NCBI RefSeq assembly: GCF_040438885.1
Contig: NZ_CP159218.1
Location: 2,294,001 to 2,358,000, forward strand
DNA from: Nakamurella sp. A5-74
GTDB taxonomy: Bacteria; Actinomycetota; Actinomycetes; Mycobacteriales; Nakamurellaceae
Length of the DNA: 64,000 nt
Direction: 5' to 3'
Part shown: one piece after another, positions 1 through 8,856 of the stretch
Layout of the letters: each line of letters begins with the position of its first letter
Position numbering within the stretch: the first letter of the stretch is position 1
The notes under the pieces: model-generated
Seen by the model: only the letters and a program-made list of their open reading frames with translations
Databases searched by the model: none
What the model was told of the DNA's origin: nothing
Position numbers and translations under genes: made by a program

Positions 1-146
1 CCGACGTCGAGACCGTCATTGCCTCCACCGGTGTCGACAACGCAGCCAGCGGCCGAGTGCTGAGCAAGAACCACTTCCAGCGGGTCGGCTCCGGCTGGTC
101 GGAAGAAGACGGCACCCTGATCAACTGGTCCCGCGCCGTGCGCTGA
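1..146 (+). CDS. GNAT-type acetyltransferase, C-terminal end (partial)
   Basis: Only the last 47 codons are inside the window; the frame opens at base 3 and stops at 144-146. The peptide has the [16 protein letters not shown] pattern that GNAT enzymes of the RimJ/RimL type carry in the last helix and strand (Asn-Xaa-Xaa-Ser followed by Val-Leu-x-Lys-x-Xaa-Phe), normally used for acetyl-CoA contact. The substrate cannot be told from this fragment. The family call rests on this short motif alone. Confidence 0.55.
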   Translation, partial: DVETVIASTGVDNAASGRVLSKNHFQRVGSGWSEEDGTLINWSRAVR

Positions 147-398
147 GTTCGATCACTGGGTGCAGCGTGACCGTCGGAGCCGTGGCGGTCGCCCGTGGGT
201 CGCTCCGCAAGCCTGCGGAGATTGCCGGTGGCGTCATCCTCATCCTGATCGGCGTCCGAATCCTGTGCGACCATCTCGGCCTCTGTGATCGACCTGATCG
301 ACGTCACCCGTGGTGGCAGTCGGGGAACACCAGGCATGATCGGGTTGTTCGCCCCAGGGACTCTCCCCCGCGACCGGACCGAACAGGAGCACCCAGCG

Positions 399-890
399 AT
401 GCCCGCAGAGGACGTCACCGACGAGGCAGCGGACGACCGCGTCGTTCTGGACAAGCGTTACGGGGATCGCAACATCACCCTCGACACCGACGAGGACGAC
501 TGGGCCTGGCGCGCCAAGATCAAGAGCAACCCGACCACCAAGCTGATCTATCGCATCGTGGTGGGGGTAGTCGGAGTCGGCGTCGTGGCGCTCGGCATCG
601 TGCTGCTCCCGGCGCCCGGTCCCGGCTGGTTGATCATCTTCGCGGGCCTCGGTGTGCTGGCCTCGGAGTTCGAGTGGGCGCAGCGGGTTCTGGAGTTCGC
701 CAAGGGCCACGTCCGCCGCTGGACCTCGTGGGTGGGCAAGCAGTCCTGGTGGGTCAAGGGCCTGGTGGGCCTGGGAACGCTGCTCGTCGTGCTGCTCGCC
801 TTCTACCTGCTGTTCTGGATCTCGGGGGTGCCGACCTGGCTGCCGGATTTCCTGGAACGTCCGCTGAGGTCGTTGCCCGGTCTGGGCTGA
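399..890 (+). CDS. TIGR02611-like PGPGW membrane protein
   Basis: A 163-residue protein with a charged, acidic N-terminal tail and two hydrophobic segments separated by the signature PAPGPGWLI. The PGPGW motif defines a family of small actinobacterial integral membrane proteins (TIGR02611) whose function is unknown. The start at 399 is chosen because an AGGAG sits 9 bases before the ATG; the open frame continues upstream to 285, but that part is not family-like. A strong hairpin at 911-942 follows the stop codon. Confidence 0.75.
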   Translation: MPAEDVTDEAADDRVVLDKRYGDRNITLDTDEDDWAWRAKIKSNPTTKLIYRIVVGVVGVGVVALGIVLLPAPGPGWLIIFAGLGVLASEFEWAQRVLEFAKGHVRRWTSWVGKQSWWVKGLVGLGTLLVVLLAFYLLFWISGVPTWLPDFLERPLRSLPGLG

Positions 891-910
891 TTCGACCCGG
901 ACAACGACTG

Positions 911-942
911 GGCCCCCTCCGCAGGAGTGTGCGGAGGGGGCC
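911..942. terminator. Bidirectional hairpin between convergent genes
   Basis: A perfect 13-bp stem (911-923 with 930-942, arm GGCCCCCTCCGCA) closes a 6-base loop. It lies between the stop of the PGPGW protein and the stop of the convergent protease, so it can end transcripts from both sides. There is no U-tract, as is common in high-GC actinobacteria. Confidence 0.75.
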
Positions 943-982
943 TCGTCCGGGCGTCGTCAGCCGATGGACGTGGTGCGATCGA

Positions 983-2497
983 TCACGGCTTGGAGTACTT
1001 CAGGGTGTAGCTGCCCGAGCCGCTGTAGGCGTAGACCCGGAACCGGTACGAACCGGTCGCTGCGGTGTAGGTGATGTTCTCGGTCGCGGTGTTGCCCTCA
1101 CTCGAGGCCACGGTGCTCCAGGTACTGCCGTTGAGCTTCTGCAGGTAGAGGTCGAAGTCGGTCGAGGACGGCCCGGTCAGACATCCGGTGATCGTTCCCG
1201 AATTCGTCGTGGTGAAGCTGGTGGCGACCGCGTAGGTGCGGGACGAGACCGAGCCCGTCACCGTGGTGGCGCAGGTGGTCGGCGTCGGGTCGGTGCCGCC
1301 ACCGCTGGTGAGTGGCGAGTACAGGAACTTGTTCGGCGAGCCCGAGCCCGGGTTGGTGATCACGCCTGCGGTGCTGCTCCCCAGGATGGCGCTGGTCACC
1401 GCGGACGGAGAGGCGGACGGGTTGCCCTGCAGGTACAGCGCCGCGACGCCCGCGACGTGTGGCGTGGCCATCGAGGTACCGGAGATGGTGTTCGTGGCGG
1501 AGTCCGAGGTGTTCCAGGACGAGGTGATGTTGGAACCCGGCGCGAACAGGTCGAGGCAGCTGCCGTAGTTGGAGAACGACGAGCGGGCGTCGGTGTTGGT
1601 GGTCGAACCGACGGTGATGGCCGAGGCCGCTCGAGCGGGAGAGCTGTTGCAGGCGTCGGTGTTGTCGTTGCCGGCGGCAACCGCGACCGTCACTCCGGAG
1701 GACGTGAGTCGGGTGATCGCGTCGTCGGTGGCCGTGGAGGCGCCGCCGCCGAGTGACATGTTCGCGACCGAGGCCCCCGAGTGGTTCTGCGCCACCCAGT
1801 CGATGCCGGCGATGACGCCGGAATTGGAGCCGGAGCCGTCGCAGCCGAGCACCCGGACCGGAACCAGCGTGACAGCCTTCGCGACGCCGTAGGTGGTGCC
1901 GCCGACGGTGCCGGACACATGGGTGCCGTGACCGTTGCAGTCGTTGGTGCCGTTGCCGTCGCTCACCGCGGTGTAGCCGGCAGCGGTGCGGCCGGTGAAC
2001 TGGGAATGGCTGGTGCGGATGCCGGTGTCGATGATGTACGCCTTCACACCCGCGCCCGTCGGTGTGTAGATGTAGGTCGAGTTGAGCGGCAACGCCCGCT
2101 GGTCGATCCGATCCAGTCCCCAGGTCGCCCCGGTCTGGGTGGTGTCGGCCCGGAACACCGAGTCCTGCTCGACGTAGGCGACGGAAGGATCCTGGCGGAC
2201 CTTCGCCAGCTGCGCCTCGTTCATGGCGGCGCTGTAGCCACCCACCTTCAGGTACTGGCGCTCGATCCGGATGCCGAGCGATCGCGCGGTCGACGCGACG
2301 CCGAACGTGCGAGCGGCCAGTCCCTGCTTGAGCATGACGATGTAGTGACCCGGAACAGCCTCGGCCGCGGCGTGCACGGTGAGCGGGGCAAGGGTGGTTG
2401 CCGGTGCTGCGGACGCCGCGGGGGTGACGGCGAGGGTGAGCGACACTCCGACGGCGGCGGTGGCCCCGACGGCGAACACTCTGGAGAGAACGGGCAT
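983..2497 (-). CDS. Secreted subtilisin-like (S8) serine protease with PPC domain
   Basis: A 504-residue secreted protease. A signal peptide covers about residues 1-30 (hydrophobic core, then ASAAPA). An I9-type inhibitor propeptide follows at about 48-115 (GHYIVMLKQ to YVEQDSVF). The S8 catalytic domain covers about 125-390 with the triad Asp157 (IIDTGI), His190 (NGHGTHV) and Ser342 (SGTSMATPHVAG). The last 100 residues form a pre-peptidase C-terminal (PPC) beta domain (FDLYLQK, SGSGSYTLKYSKP), usually removed after secretion. The layout resembles alkaline exoprotease A/aqualysin. The ATG start has a GAGGAG just upstream. It probably acts outside the cell in protein scavenging. Confidence 0.93.
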   Translation of the reverse strand: MPVLSRVFAVGATAAVGVSLTLAVTPAASAAPATTLAPLTVHAAAEAVPGHYIVMLKQGLAARTFGVASTARSLGIRIERQYLKVGGYSAAMNEAQLAKVRQDPSVAYVEQDSVFRADTTQTGATWGLDRIDQRALPLNSTYIYTPTGAGVKAYIIDTGIRTSHSQFTGRTAAGYTAVSDGNGTNDCNGHGTHVSGTVGGTTYGVAKAVTLVPVRVLGCDGSGSNSGVIAGIDWVAQNHSGASVANMSLGGGASTATDDAITRLTSSGVTVAVAAGNDNTDACNSSPARAASAITVGSTTNTDARSSFSNYGSCLDLFAPGSNITSSWNTSDSATNTISGTSMATPHVAGVAALYLQGNPSASPSAVTSAILGSSTAGVITNPGSGSPNKFLYSPLTSGGGTDPTPTTCATTVTGSVSSRTYAVATSFTTTNSGTITGCLTGPSSTDFDLYLQKLNGSTWSTVASSEGNTATENITYTAATGSYRFRVYAYSGSGSYTLKYSKP

Positions 2498-2833
2498 GGT
2501 GCGGGCTCCTCGGACTGATGTGGGAACGACCTACGCACTCGGTTGAGCGGATGGTGAAAAGTAACCGTCCGTGGCCGGATGACGGAATGGCCGGAACGAA
2601 AGTTCACCCGCCCCGCCCGTGGTGGTTGCGCTGGGTGAATCGGGACAGTGCCCGAACGGGTGGCTGATGGCCCCCGTTCACCCCGTCCGGACAGCCGTAC
2701 CCGGCTCGGACACGGAGCGGCATGACGTCGGCAGGGCGCGGTCCGGCCCGCGAGCTTCCATTGGACCGAACGGACTGAGATCGGGCCGAACATGATTACC
2801 CGGCGCAGCAGGCCGGGAGAGCAGCTGGTCGCG
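2498..2833. other. Intergenic region upstream of the protease, no gene seen
   Basis: These 336 bases hold the upstream region of the S8 protease (minus strand) and the tail of the P-loop ATPase gene. No convincing coding frame is seen. Near 2600-2640 there is an inverted pair GTTCACCC / GGGTGAAT and a second GTTCACCCC near 2675, which could be operator-like; no known motif was recognised. Confidence 0.4.
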
Positions 2834-3511
2834 TCAGGGCCCTCGGCGGACGCCGACCGGGCCGGTGACCGGTTCGGCACGCGGGACCCGTCCGGTGGTC
2901 GGCACCGGGCCGACGGGTGGGCCGGAGGTCGCCGGCGCCATCAGCTGCGGGCCGTCGGCCGGAGTCGGACCGACGTCGATGTTCGGGTCGAGGACTCCGA
3001 GAACCTGGTCGGGGTGCGCGGTCAACAGGCCGTGCAGCTGCTGCGCGTGCTGTTCGGGATCGCCGAGGTTGTCCACCAGCAACCGCGGCACGCCGAAGGG
3101 TTCCCAGGCCCGCGAGACCACGTCGTACCAGGTCGGATCCCCCTGGCCCGGCCAGTCCGGCGTCCGTGACTCGAGCCTGCGCCGATGCTCGCCCAGGTCG
3201 CTGCAGACGACCTCGACGAAGGTCAACCTGGCACCGGTGCGCGCAGCCAACTCGATCCAGCCCTGTCGGGCGATGTGCACGTCGTTGACTGCGTCGATCA
3301 CCACGTCCCGGCCGCTCCTGAGCTGCTCCTCGCCCACCCACTCGGCCGCGACGTATCCGACCGGATTGTGGCTGAACGGCTGCAGCACCGTCGAGATGGC
3401 CGCCTCGATCGTGTCGACGCGCAGGAACGTGGCCGGCATCAGTTCGGCCAGCCGCCGCGCGAGACTGGTCTTCCCGGTGCCGGGAAGACCGGCGAACACC
3501 ATCAGTTCCAT
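2834..3511 (-). CDS. P-loop AAA-family ATPase / small-molecule kinase-like
   Basis: A 225-residue P-loop protein. The Walker A GLPGTGKTSLARRL lies at residues 8-21, followed by LRVDTIEAAI and VIDAVNDV, which mark the zeta-toxin/gluconate-kinase-like NTPase group of stand-alone ATP-binding proteins. These often phosphorylate small molecules, but the substrate is not evident. The last ~40 residues are Pro/Gly/Val rich and probably disordered. The gene is divergent from amylosucrase across about 180 bases. The family is clear; the function is open. Confidence 0.7.
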   Translation of the reverse strand: MELMVFAGLPGTGKTSLARRLAELMPATFLRVDTIEAAISTVLQPFSHNPVGYVAAEWVGEEQLRSGRDVVIDAVNDVHIARQGWIELAARTGARLTFVEVVCSDLGEHRRRLESRTPDWPGQGDPTWYDVVSRAWEPFGVPRLLVDNLGDPEQHAQQLHGLLTAHPDQVLGVLDPNIDVGPTPADGPQLMAPATSGPPVGPVPTTGRVPRAEPVTGPVGVRRGP

Positions 3512-3695
3512 CGGAGCGGTCCCCTCTCAGGATCGCATCAGCCTTCCACAGCCGTGGGGTTCGTCGGTCCGGCCGCCGCGGCCGGGCTACCGGCGGGTAG
3601 CCCGGGCGGTGCAGCGGGGCCGATCCCGGCCGGTAGCCTCACCCGGTAGGACCAGGCACCCAGCCGCCGAGGCGGCAGAGCATCAGGGAGTTCCC

Positions 3696-5609
3696 ATGCC
3701 GGCGGCCCCACCGGAGATGCACACCCTCGCCGAAGAGCTCCTGGCAACGCAGCCTGCTCCCCACAGGCGCAGCTTCGCGCTGCGTCTGGACAGGTGGTGG
3801 AACGATCTGGTCGACGGTCTGCGGGTCGCCTACCCGGACGACGTCGACGAGATGGCCTCCCGGTTGGTCCGGATCGCGGCACAGGCGTCGATCGAGCGGC
3901 CGGACGATCTCCGGGAACTCGACGAACGGCGCCTGCTCACCCAGGACTGGTTCCAGCGCCCGGACATGCTCGGCTACGCCGCCTACACGGAGCGCTTCGC
4001 CGGCGACCTGGCCGGAGTCGCCGACCAACTCGACTATCTCGAGGAGCTCGGGGTCACCTATCTGCACCTGATGCCGTTGTTGCGGCCGCGACCGGGCGCC
4101 AACGACGGCGGCTACGCGGTGGCGGACTACCGCAGCATCCGCAGCGATCTGGGCACGATGGACGATCTGCGCTCGCTGGCCGGGCGGATGCGGACCAAGG
4201 GCATCAGCCTCGTCGTCGACCTGGTGCTCAACCATGTCGCCCGCGAGCACGAGTGGGCAGCCAGGGCCAGGGCCGGCGAGCAGCGCTACCGCGACTACTT
4301 CTACGTCTACCCCGATCGCACTGAACCCGACGCGTACGAGCGGACCCTGCCGGAGATCTTCCCCGAGTTCGCTCCGGGCAGCTTCACCTGGGACGACGAG
4401 ATGTCCGGGTGGATCTGGACGACCTTCAACTCCTTCCAGTGGGACGTCAACTGGTCGAACCCTGACGTCTTCGCCGAGTACGCGGAGATCGTGCTGTTCC
4501 TGGCGAACGCCGGCGTGGAGGTGCTGCGGCTGGACGCCATCGCGTTCCTCGTGAAGCGGTCCGGTACCGACTCGCAGAACCAGCCTGAGGTGCACGCGAT
4601 CACCCAGGCTCTTCGGGCGGTCACCAAGATCGTCTGTCCCGCAGTCGTTTTCAAGGCCGAGGCGATCGTCGCGCCGGAACAGCTGGTGCAGTACCTGGGC
4701 CAGGGCGAGCACTACGGCAAGGTCAGTGACATCGCGTACCACAACAGCCTGATGGTGCAGATCTGGTCCATGCTGGCGACCGGCGACGTCACCCTGGCAG
4801 CCAAGGCGCTGGGAACGCTGCCCACGAAACCGCACACCGCTGCCTGGGTCACCTACGTGCGCAGCCACGACGACATCGGTTGGGCCATCAGCGATGCCGA
4901 CGCCGCAGCCGTCGGCTTGTCCGGACCCGGCCATCGCACCTTCCTCGCCGACTGGTTCTCCGGACAGTTCCCCGGTTCACCCGCGCGCGGGCTCGTCTTC
5001 CAGCACAACAAGGCCACCGGCGACCGACGGATCAGCGGTACCTCGGCCGCCCTCGCCGGTCTCACCTCCGCCGGCGACCACCCGGTCGCCACCCAGACGG
5101 CGATCTCCCGGATCCTGTTGGCCCACCATCTGGTGATGGGCTGGGGCGGGATCCCGGTGCTGTGGTCCGGTGACGAACTGGGTGAACCCAACGACCCGCA
5201 CTGGGACTCCGACCCCGACCACGCCGGCGACAACCGCTGGGCGCACCGTCCCCGACTGGACCCGCACACCCAGGCGGAACGCACCAACCCGCGGACTGTC
5301 GCCGGGCAGCTCTTCGGCGGCCTGGCGCGGGCGGCCCGGATCCGGTCGACGCTGCCGCACCTGCATGCCGCGGTAGAGACCGAGATCCTGCCCCTGCACG
5401 GCCCCGGAGTGCTGCCGATCAAACGCACCCATCCGGTGGGCAGCATGGTCGGGCTGTACAACGTGTCCGGTGAATGGCGCCCCTACCCCGCTGCGAAGGT
5501 GCTCACCGACGCATCCCGCGAGGTACTGACCGATGCCGCGCTGCGCGCCGATCCGCAAGGGCTGCTGTGGATCCCCCCGCTGACCGCGTGGTGGATCGTG
5601 GACCGGTGA
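3696..5609 (+). CDS. Amylosucrase (GH13)
   Basis: A 637-residue GH13 enzyme, close to the 636 residues of Neisseria amylosucrase. It transfers the glucosyl unit of sucrose to alpha-1,4-glucan and releases fructose. GH13 landmarks are the nucleophile Asp280 (VLRLDAIAFL), acid/base Glu322 (VFKAEAIV) and transition-state Asp393 (RSHDDIGW). The N-terminal helical region and the QWDVNWSNPDVF segment fit amylosucrase or sucrose hydrolase rather than trehalose synthase. The ATG at 3696 has CAGGGAG six bases before it; the longer open frame upstream overlaps the ATPase gene antisense and is not family-like. A membrane protein follows four bases after the stop. Sucrose hydrolase is the main alternative. 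Confidence 0.87.
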   Translation: MPAAPPEMHTLAEELLATQPAPHRRSFALRLDRWWNDLVDGLRVAYPDDVDEMASRLVRIAAQASIERPDDLRELDERRLLTQDWFQRPDMLGYAAYTERFAGDLAGVADQLDYLEELGVTYLHLMPLLRPRPGANDGGYAVADYRSIRSDLGTMDDLRSLAGRMRTKGISLVVDLVLNHVAREHEWAARARAGEQRYRDYFYVYPDRTEPDAYERTLPEIFPEFAPGSFTWDDEMSGWIWTTFNSFQWDVNWSNPDVFAEYAEIVLFLANAGVEVLRLDAIAFLVKRSGTDSQNQPEVHAITQALRAVTKIVCPAVVFKAEAIVAPEQLVQYLGQGEHYGKVSDIAYHNSLMVQIWSMLATGDVTLAAKALGTLPTKPHTAAWVTYVRSHDDIGWAISDADAAAVGLSGPGHRTFLADWFSGQFPGSPARGLVFQHNKATGDRRISGTSAALAGLTSAGDHPVATQTAISRILLAHHLVMGWGGIPVLWSGDELGEPNDPHWDSDPDHAGDNRWAHRPRLDPHTQAERTNPRTVAGQLFGGLARAARIRSTLPHLHAAVETEILPLHGPGVLPIKRTHPVGSMVGLYNVSGEWRPYPAAKVLTDASREVLTDAALRADPQGLLWIPPLTAWWIVDR

Positions 5610-5613
5610 GCAG

Positions 5614-6477
5614 ATGCTGATCGGCTACGTCCTCGCCGTGCTGGGTGCGATCGGATCCGGGGCGGGTTCGGTGCTCGAATCGCTCGGCGTGCGCAAGGCA
5701 GGTGCCTACGGCGGCAACCGAACTGATCTGGGCAAGGTGGCCCGACAACCGATCTACTGGACCGGCATCCTGGTGGACATCGCCGGCTTCTTCAGCGCGG
5801 CCGTGGCCCTGCACCGGCTGCCGCTGTTCCTGGTGCAGTCGGTACTGGCGTTCAGTGTCGGGATCACCGCGCTGATCTCTCGCGCCATGGGCATCTCGAT
5901 GCCCAGGCCGGGATGGTGGGCACTGGGATTCTCCGCCGTGGGGCTGGTGACCCTCGGGTTGTCCGCACAACCGGGCCCGGCAGAGCCGTTGCCCGCCGTC
6001 TGGCGGGTGGGCTTGCTGTTCGTCGCACTGCTGGTCGCGGTCATCGTGCTGTTCACACCGCGGATCCGGGTCCCGTCCCTCCGGACCGTGGCGACGGCGT
6101 TCGGCGCCGGGCTCGGCTTCGCGGCGGTCGCGATCTCCGCCCGCACACTGCCCCCTGTCCACGAACTGTCCGACGTCCTGGGTGAACCCGCGGCCTGGGC
6201 GATCGTCGTCAACGGTTTCGTTGCCATGATCGCCTTCGCGCGCGCCCTGCAGCTGGGCAGCGCGACTGCTGTCAGTGCTGTGCTGTTCACCACCAACACC
6301 GTCGTACCGGCCACGATCGGGTTCCTGGTGCTCGACGACCGGATCCGGGAGGGCTTCGTGGCGGCCGCCGCGATCGGCTTTGTGCTGGCCGTCGGGGGCG
6401 CCGTCACCGTCGCACACTTCTCCTCGAACGCAGAGGCCCCGAAGCCGGATCCGGAGCTCGTCCAGGACCCCAGCTGA
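5614..6477 (+). CDS. DMT/EamA-like multi-pass membrane protein
   Basis: A 287-residue, very hydrophobic protein with roughly nine to ten predicted membrane segments and a short charged tail. The layout (GYVLAVLGAIGSGAGSVLES at the start, paired repeats of about 130 residues) resembles drug/metabolite transporter superfamily proteins found widely in actinobacteria. The start lies 4 bases after the amylosucrase stop, so the two are probably one transcript, which hints at sugar or metabolite movement. No substrate can be assigned. Confidence 0.65.
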   Translation: MLIGYVLAVLGAIGSGAGSVLESLGVRKAGAYGGNRTDLGKVARQPIYWTGILVDIAGFFSAAVALHRLPLFLVQSVLAFSVGITALISRAMGISMPRPGWWALGFSAVGLVTLGLSAQPGPAEPLPAVWRVGLLFVALLVAVIVLFTPRIRVPSLRTVATAFGAGLGFAAVAISARTLPPVHELSDVLGEPAAWAIVVNGFVAMIAFARALQLGSATAVSAVLFTTNTVVPATIGFLVLDDRIREGFVAAAAIGFVLAVGGAVTVAHFSSNAEAPKPDPELVQDPS

Positions 6478-6540
6478 GCAGTGTGGAGCGTGGGGCGCGC
6501 GAGACTCCCCCGCGCAGGTCGGCGATGGCCGGATGGGACC

Positions 6541-7752
6541 ATGGTCCGCATGAGAGCCCTGTTGCTGGAGAACATCCATCCCCTCGCGGTCGACATCCTC
6601 GTCGCCGCCGGGATCGAGGTCGATGCTCGCGCGGGCGCACTGGACGAGGACGAGCTGATCGAAGCACTCGAGGGCATCGATCTGCTGGGCATCAGGTCGA
6701 CGACCCACGTCACCGACCGGATCATGGCGGCAGCGCCTGCGCTGCAGGCGATCGGCGCCTTCTGCATCGGCACGAACCAGATCGACCTGGTCTCGGCCGC
6801 CTCGCGCGGCATGGTCGCCTTCAATGCACCGTTCTCGAACACCCGCTCCGTGGTGGAGCTCGCGCTCGCCGAGATCATCGTGATGGCCCGCCGCCTCACC
6901 GAGAAGGACACTGCCCTGCACGCCGGCGTGTGGGACAAGCAGGCCAAGGGCAGCCACGAGATCCGCGGTCGTCGGCTCGGGATCGTCGGCTACGGCAACA
7001 TCGGATCCCAGCTGTCGGTGGTCGCCGAGGCCCTGGGCCTGCAGGTCTACTTCTACGACACCGACGACAAGCTCGCACTCGGCAACGCCAGGCGCTGCTC
7101 CTCGCTCGAGGAGCTGCTGGACGCCGTCGAAGTGGTGACGCTGCACGTGGACGGACGGGCCGGCAACGCCGGTTTCTTCGGCGCAGAACAGTTCGCCCGG
7201 ATGCAGCCCCGGTCGCTGTTCCTCAATCTCTCGCGCGGGTTCGTCGTCGACTACGACGTGCTGGCCGAGCAGCTCCGTTCCGGCCACATCGCCGGTGCGG
7301 CGGTCGACGTGTTCCCCTCCGAGCCGAAGAACCGCGGCGACGCGTTCAGCTCACCCCTGCAGGGGATCCCCAACGTCATCCTGACCCCGCACGTCGGCGG
7401 GTCCACCGAGGAGGCGCAGGAGGACATCGGCCGGTTCGTCGCGACCAAACTCCGCGACTACGTGCAGGTCGGAACGACCACGCTGAGCGTCAACCTGCCG
7501 GCCATCGGACTCCCCCAGCGTGCGGGCAACCAGCGGATCATCCACTTCCACGCCAACACCCCCGGTGTGCTGGCGAGCGTCAACCGGATCCTCGCCGAAG
7601 CCGGCGTCAACATCGAGGGTCAGGCGCTCAACACCCTGGGGCAGAACGGCTATGCGGTGACGGATGTCGCCGCCGGTCCGGACGGACTCCCGGCCGAGGT
7701 CGTCGACAAGTTGGCCGCGATGCCTGAGACGATCCGGCTCCGCATCGTCTGA
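6541..7752 (+). CDS. serA: D-3-phosphoglycerate dehydrogenase, E. coli type with ACT domain
   Basis: A 403-residue enzyme for the first step of serine synthesis (3-phosphoglycerate to 3-phosphohydroxypyruvate, NAD-dependent). It tracks E. coli SerA closely: CIGTNQIDL, FNAPFSNTRSVVELALAEI, the Rossmann motif GIVGYGNIGSQ, catalytic LSRGFVVD and TPHVGGSTEEAQ. A C-terminal ACT domain (FHANTPGVLASVNRILAEAG) suggests allosteric serine control. This is the short SerA form, not the longer form with an extra ASB domain found in mycobacteria. The start is uncertain: ATG at 6541 or 6550; the frame stays open to a GTG at 6481. Confidence 0.92.
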   Translation: MVRMRALLLENIHPLAVDILVAAGIEVDARAGALDEDELIEALEGIDLLGIRSTTHVTDRIMAAAPALQAIGAFCIGTNQIDLVSAASRGMVAFNAPFSNTRSVVELALAEIIVMARRLTEKDTALHAGVWDKQAKGSHEIRGRRLGIVGYGNIGSQLSVVAEALGLQVYFYDTDDKLALGNARRCSSLEELLDAVEVVTLHVDGRAGNAGFFGAEQFARMQPRSLFLNLSRGFVVDYDVLAEQLRSGHIAGAAVDVFPSEPKNRGDAFSSPLQGIPNVILTPHVGGSTEEAQEDIGRFVATKLRDYVQVGTTTLSVNLPAIGLPQRAGNQRIIHFHANTPGVLASVNRILAEAGVNIEGQALNTLGQNGYAVTDVAAGPDGLPAEVVDKLAAMPETIRLRIV

Positions 7753-7851
7753 TTCTCCGGCGATGGAGCCATCAGCGTGAGATCTCGTCGCACTCGTTGA
7801 TCGTCCCGTCGATCACCGTCATCGAGGAACACGTTGACGGGTCGCGGATGT

Positions 7852-7937
7852 GGGCGATGCGCAGCCCTCTGCAGTGATGGGCGCGCCGGTGAGCCTGCGA
7901 ACCGGCGCGCCCGAGCGAAGCCTGCGGAGCATCGCCC
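7852..7937. terminator. Nested palindrome between serA and thyA
   Basis: An outer 9-bp stem (GGGCGATGC at 7852-7860 with GCATCGCCC at 7929-7937) encloses a perfect 12-bp inner stem (GGGCGCGCCGGT at 7879-7890 with ACCGGCGCGCCC at 7901-7912) with a 10-base loop. It ends 34 bases before thyA. A role as serA terminator is likely. The nested form is more elaborate than a plain terminator. Confidence 0.6.
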
Positions 7938-7958
7938 ATGTCCGTGGCCCCCTCCAAC

Positions 7959-7964
7959 TACGCT
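7959..7964 (+). promoter_or_regulatory. thyA: Candidate -10 of a leaderless thyA transcript
   Basis: TACGCT ends 7 bases before the thyA ATG (7972). A TANNNT hexamer at this distance puts the expected transcript start on or next to the start codon. No SD is visible in the intervening bases. Confidence 0.5.
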
Positions 7965-7971
7965 GATCCTC

Positions 7972-8766
7972 ATGCAGCAATACTTGGATCTCGTGCAGCG
8001 CATCCTCACCGAGGGCACCGACAAGTCCGATCGGACCGGCACCGGCACCCGCAGCGTCTTCGGTCACCAGATGCGCTTCGATCTCTCGCTGGGATTCCCG
8101 CTGGTCACCACGAAGAAGGTCCACCTGCGGTCGGTGATCGTCGAGCTGTTGTGGTTCCTGCGGGGCGAGACCAATGTGAAGTGGCTGCAGGACCGAGGCG
8201 TGTCGATCTGGGACGAATGGGCCGACGAGGACGGTGAGCTGGGTCCGGTCTACGGCCACCAGTGGCGCAGTTGGCCGACGCCCGATGGCGGCCACATCGA
8301 CCAGATCGCCGCGGTGCTCGCGTCGCTGCGCGCGAACCCGGACTCCAGACGTCACATCGTCTCCGCCTGGAACGTGAGCGAGGTGCGGGACATGGCGCTG
8401 CCGCCGTGTCACTCGCTGTTCCAGTTCTATGTCGCCGACGGGAAGCTCTCCTGCCAGCTCTACCAACGATCAGCCGATGTGTTCCTCGGGGTGCCGTTCA
8501 ACATCGCTTCCTACGCGCTGCTCGTGCACCTGGTCGCCAAGGTGGTGGGTCTGCAGCCCGGCGACTTCATCCACACCCTGGGCGACGCGCACCTGTACTC
8601 CAACCATCTGGAGCAGGCCAGGTTGCAGCTGACCAGGGATCCCCGCCCGCTGCCGACGCTGCAGATCGCCGACGGCGTCACCGATCTGGACACCGTCGAG
8701 TACGACGACATCACGGTGCTGGGCTACGACCCGCATCCGGCCATCAAGGCGCCGATCGCAGTCTGA
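7972..8766 (+). CDS. thyA: Thymidylate synthase
   Basis: 264 residues, the same length as E. coli ThyA. It makes dTMP from dUMP with methylenetetrahydrofolate. The nucleophile Cys146 lies in [10 protein letters not shown], at the E. coli number; other marks are [23 protein letters not shown], the dUMP-binding [10 protein letters not shown] and the C-terminal APIAV. The start at 7972 is chosen from family length; the open frame extends upstream into the palindrome. It stands alone, without folA beside it. A leaderless transcript is likely from the TACGCT seven bases upstream. Confidence 0.97.
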   Translation: MQQYLDLVQRILTEGTDKSDRTGTGTRSVFGHQMRFDLSLGFPLVTTKKVHLRSVIVELLWFLRGETNVKWLQDRGVSIWDEWADEDGELGPVYGHQWRSWPTPDGGHIDQIAAVLASLRANPDSRRHIVSAWNVSEVRDMALPPCHSLFQFYVADGKLSCQLYQRSADVFLGVPFNIASYALLVHLVAKVVGLQPGDFIHTLGDAHLYSNHLEQARLQLTRDPRPLPTLQIADGVTDLDTVEYDDITVLGYDPHPAIKAPIAV

Positions 8767-8807
8767 CCGGGTCTCCTCTCCTGCGTCGCAAGACCACCGG
8801 TTCCGGC

Positions 8808-8842
8808 GATCGAGCAAGTGAGGAACGAGCGTGACGAGATCC
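8808..8842. repeat. Half copy of the GGTCGAGC intergenic repeat family
   Basis: The stretch CGATCGAGCAAGTGAGGAAC continuing to GAGATCCC matches the right arm of the repeats at 36.0 kb (GGTCGAGCAAGCGAGGTACG followed by GTCGAGACC) with a few changes. It fills the gap between the convergent stops of thyA and the M20 gene. No matching left arm is nearby, so it looks like a decayed half element. Confidence 0.5.
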
Positions 8843-8856
8843 CGGCAGGTGACTTG

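Noticed and set aside
167..1756. A 529-residue plus-strand open frame across the protease region
   Set aside because: The product is Arg/Gly-rich with no fold, and it runs antisense to the S8 protease whose triad, signal peptide and domains are complete. High-GC DNA gives such shadow frames.
2865..3695. Upstream extension of the amylosucrase frame
   Set aside because: The extra 277 codons lie antisense to the P-loop ATPase and show no family similarity; a good SD precedes the ATG at 3696 and the shorter form has the normal amylosucrase length.
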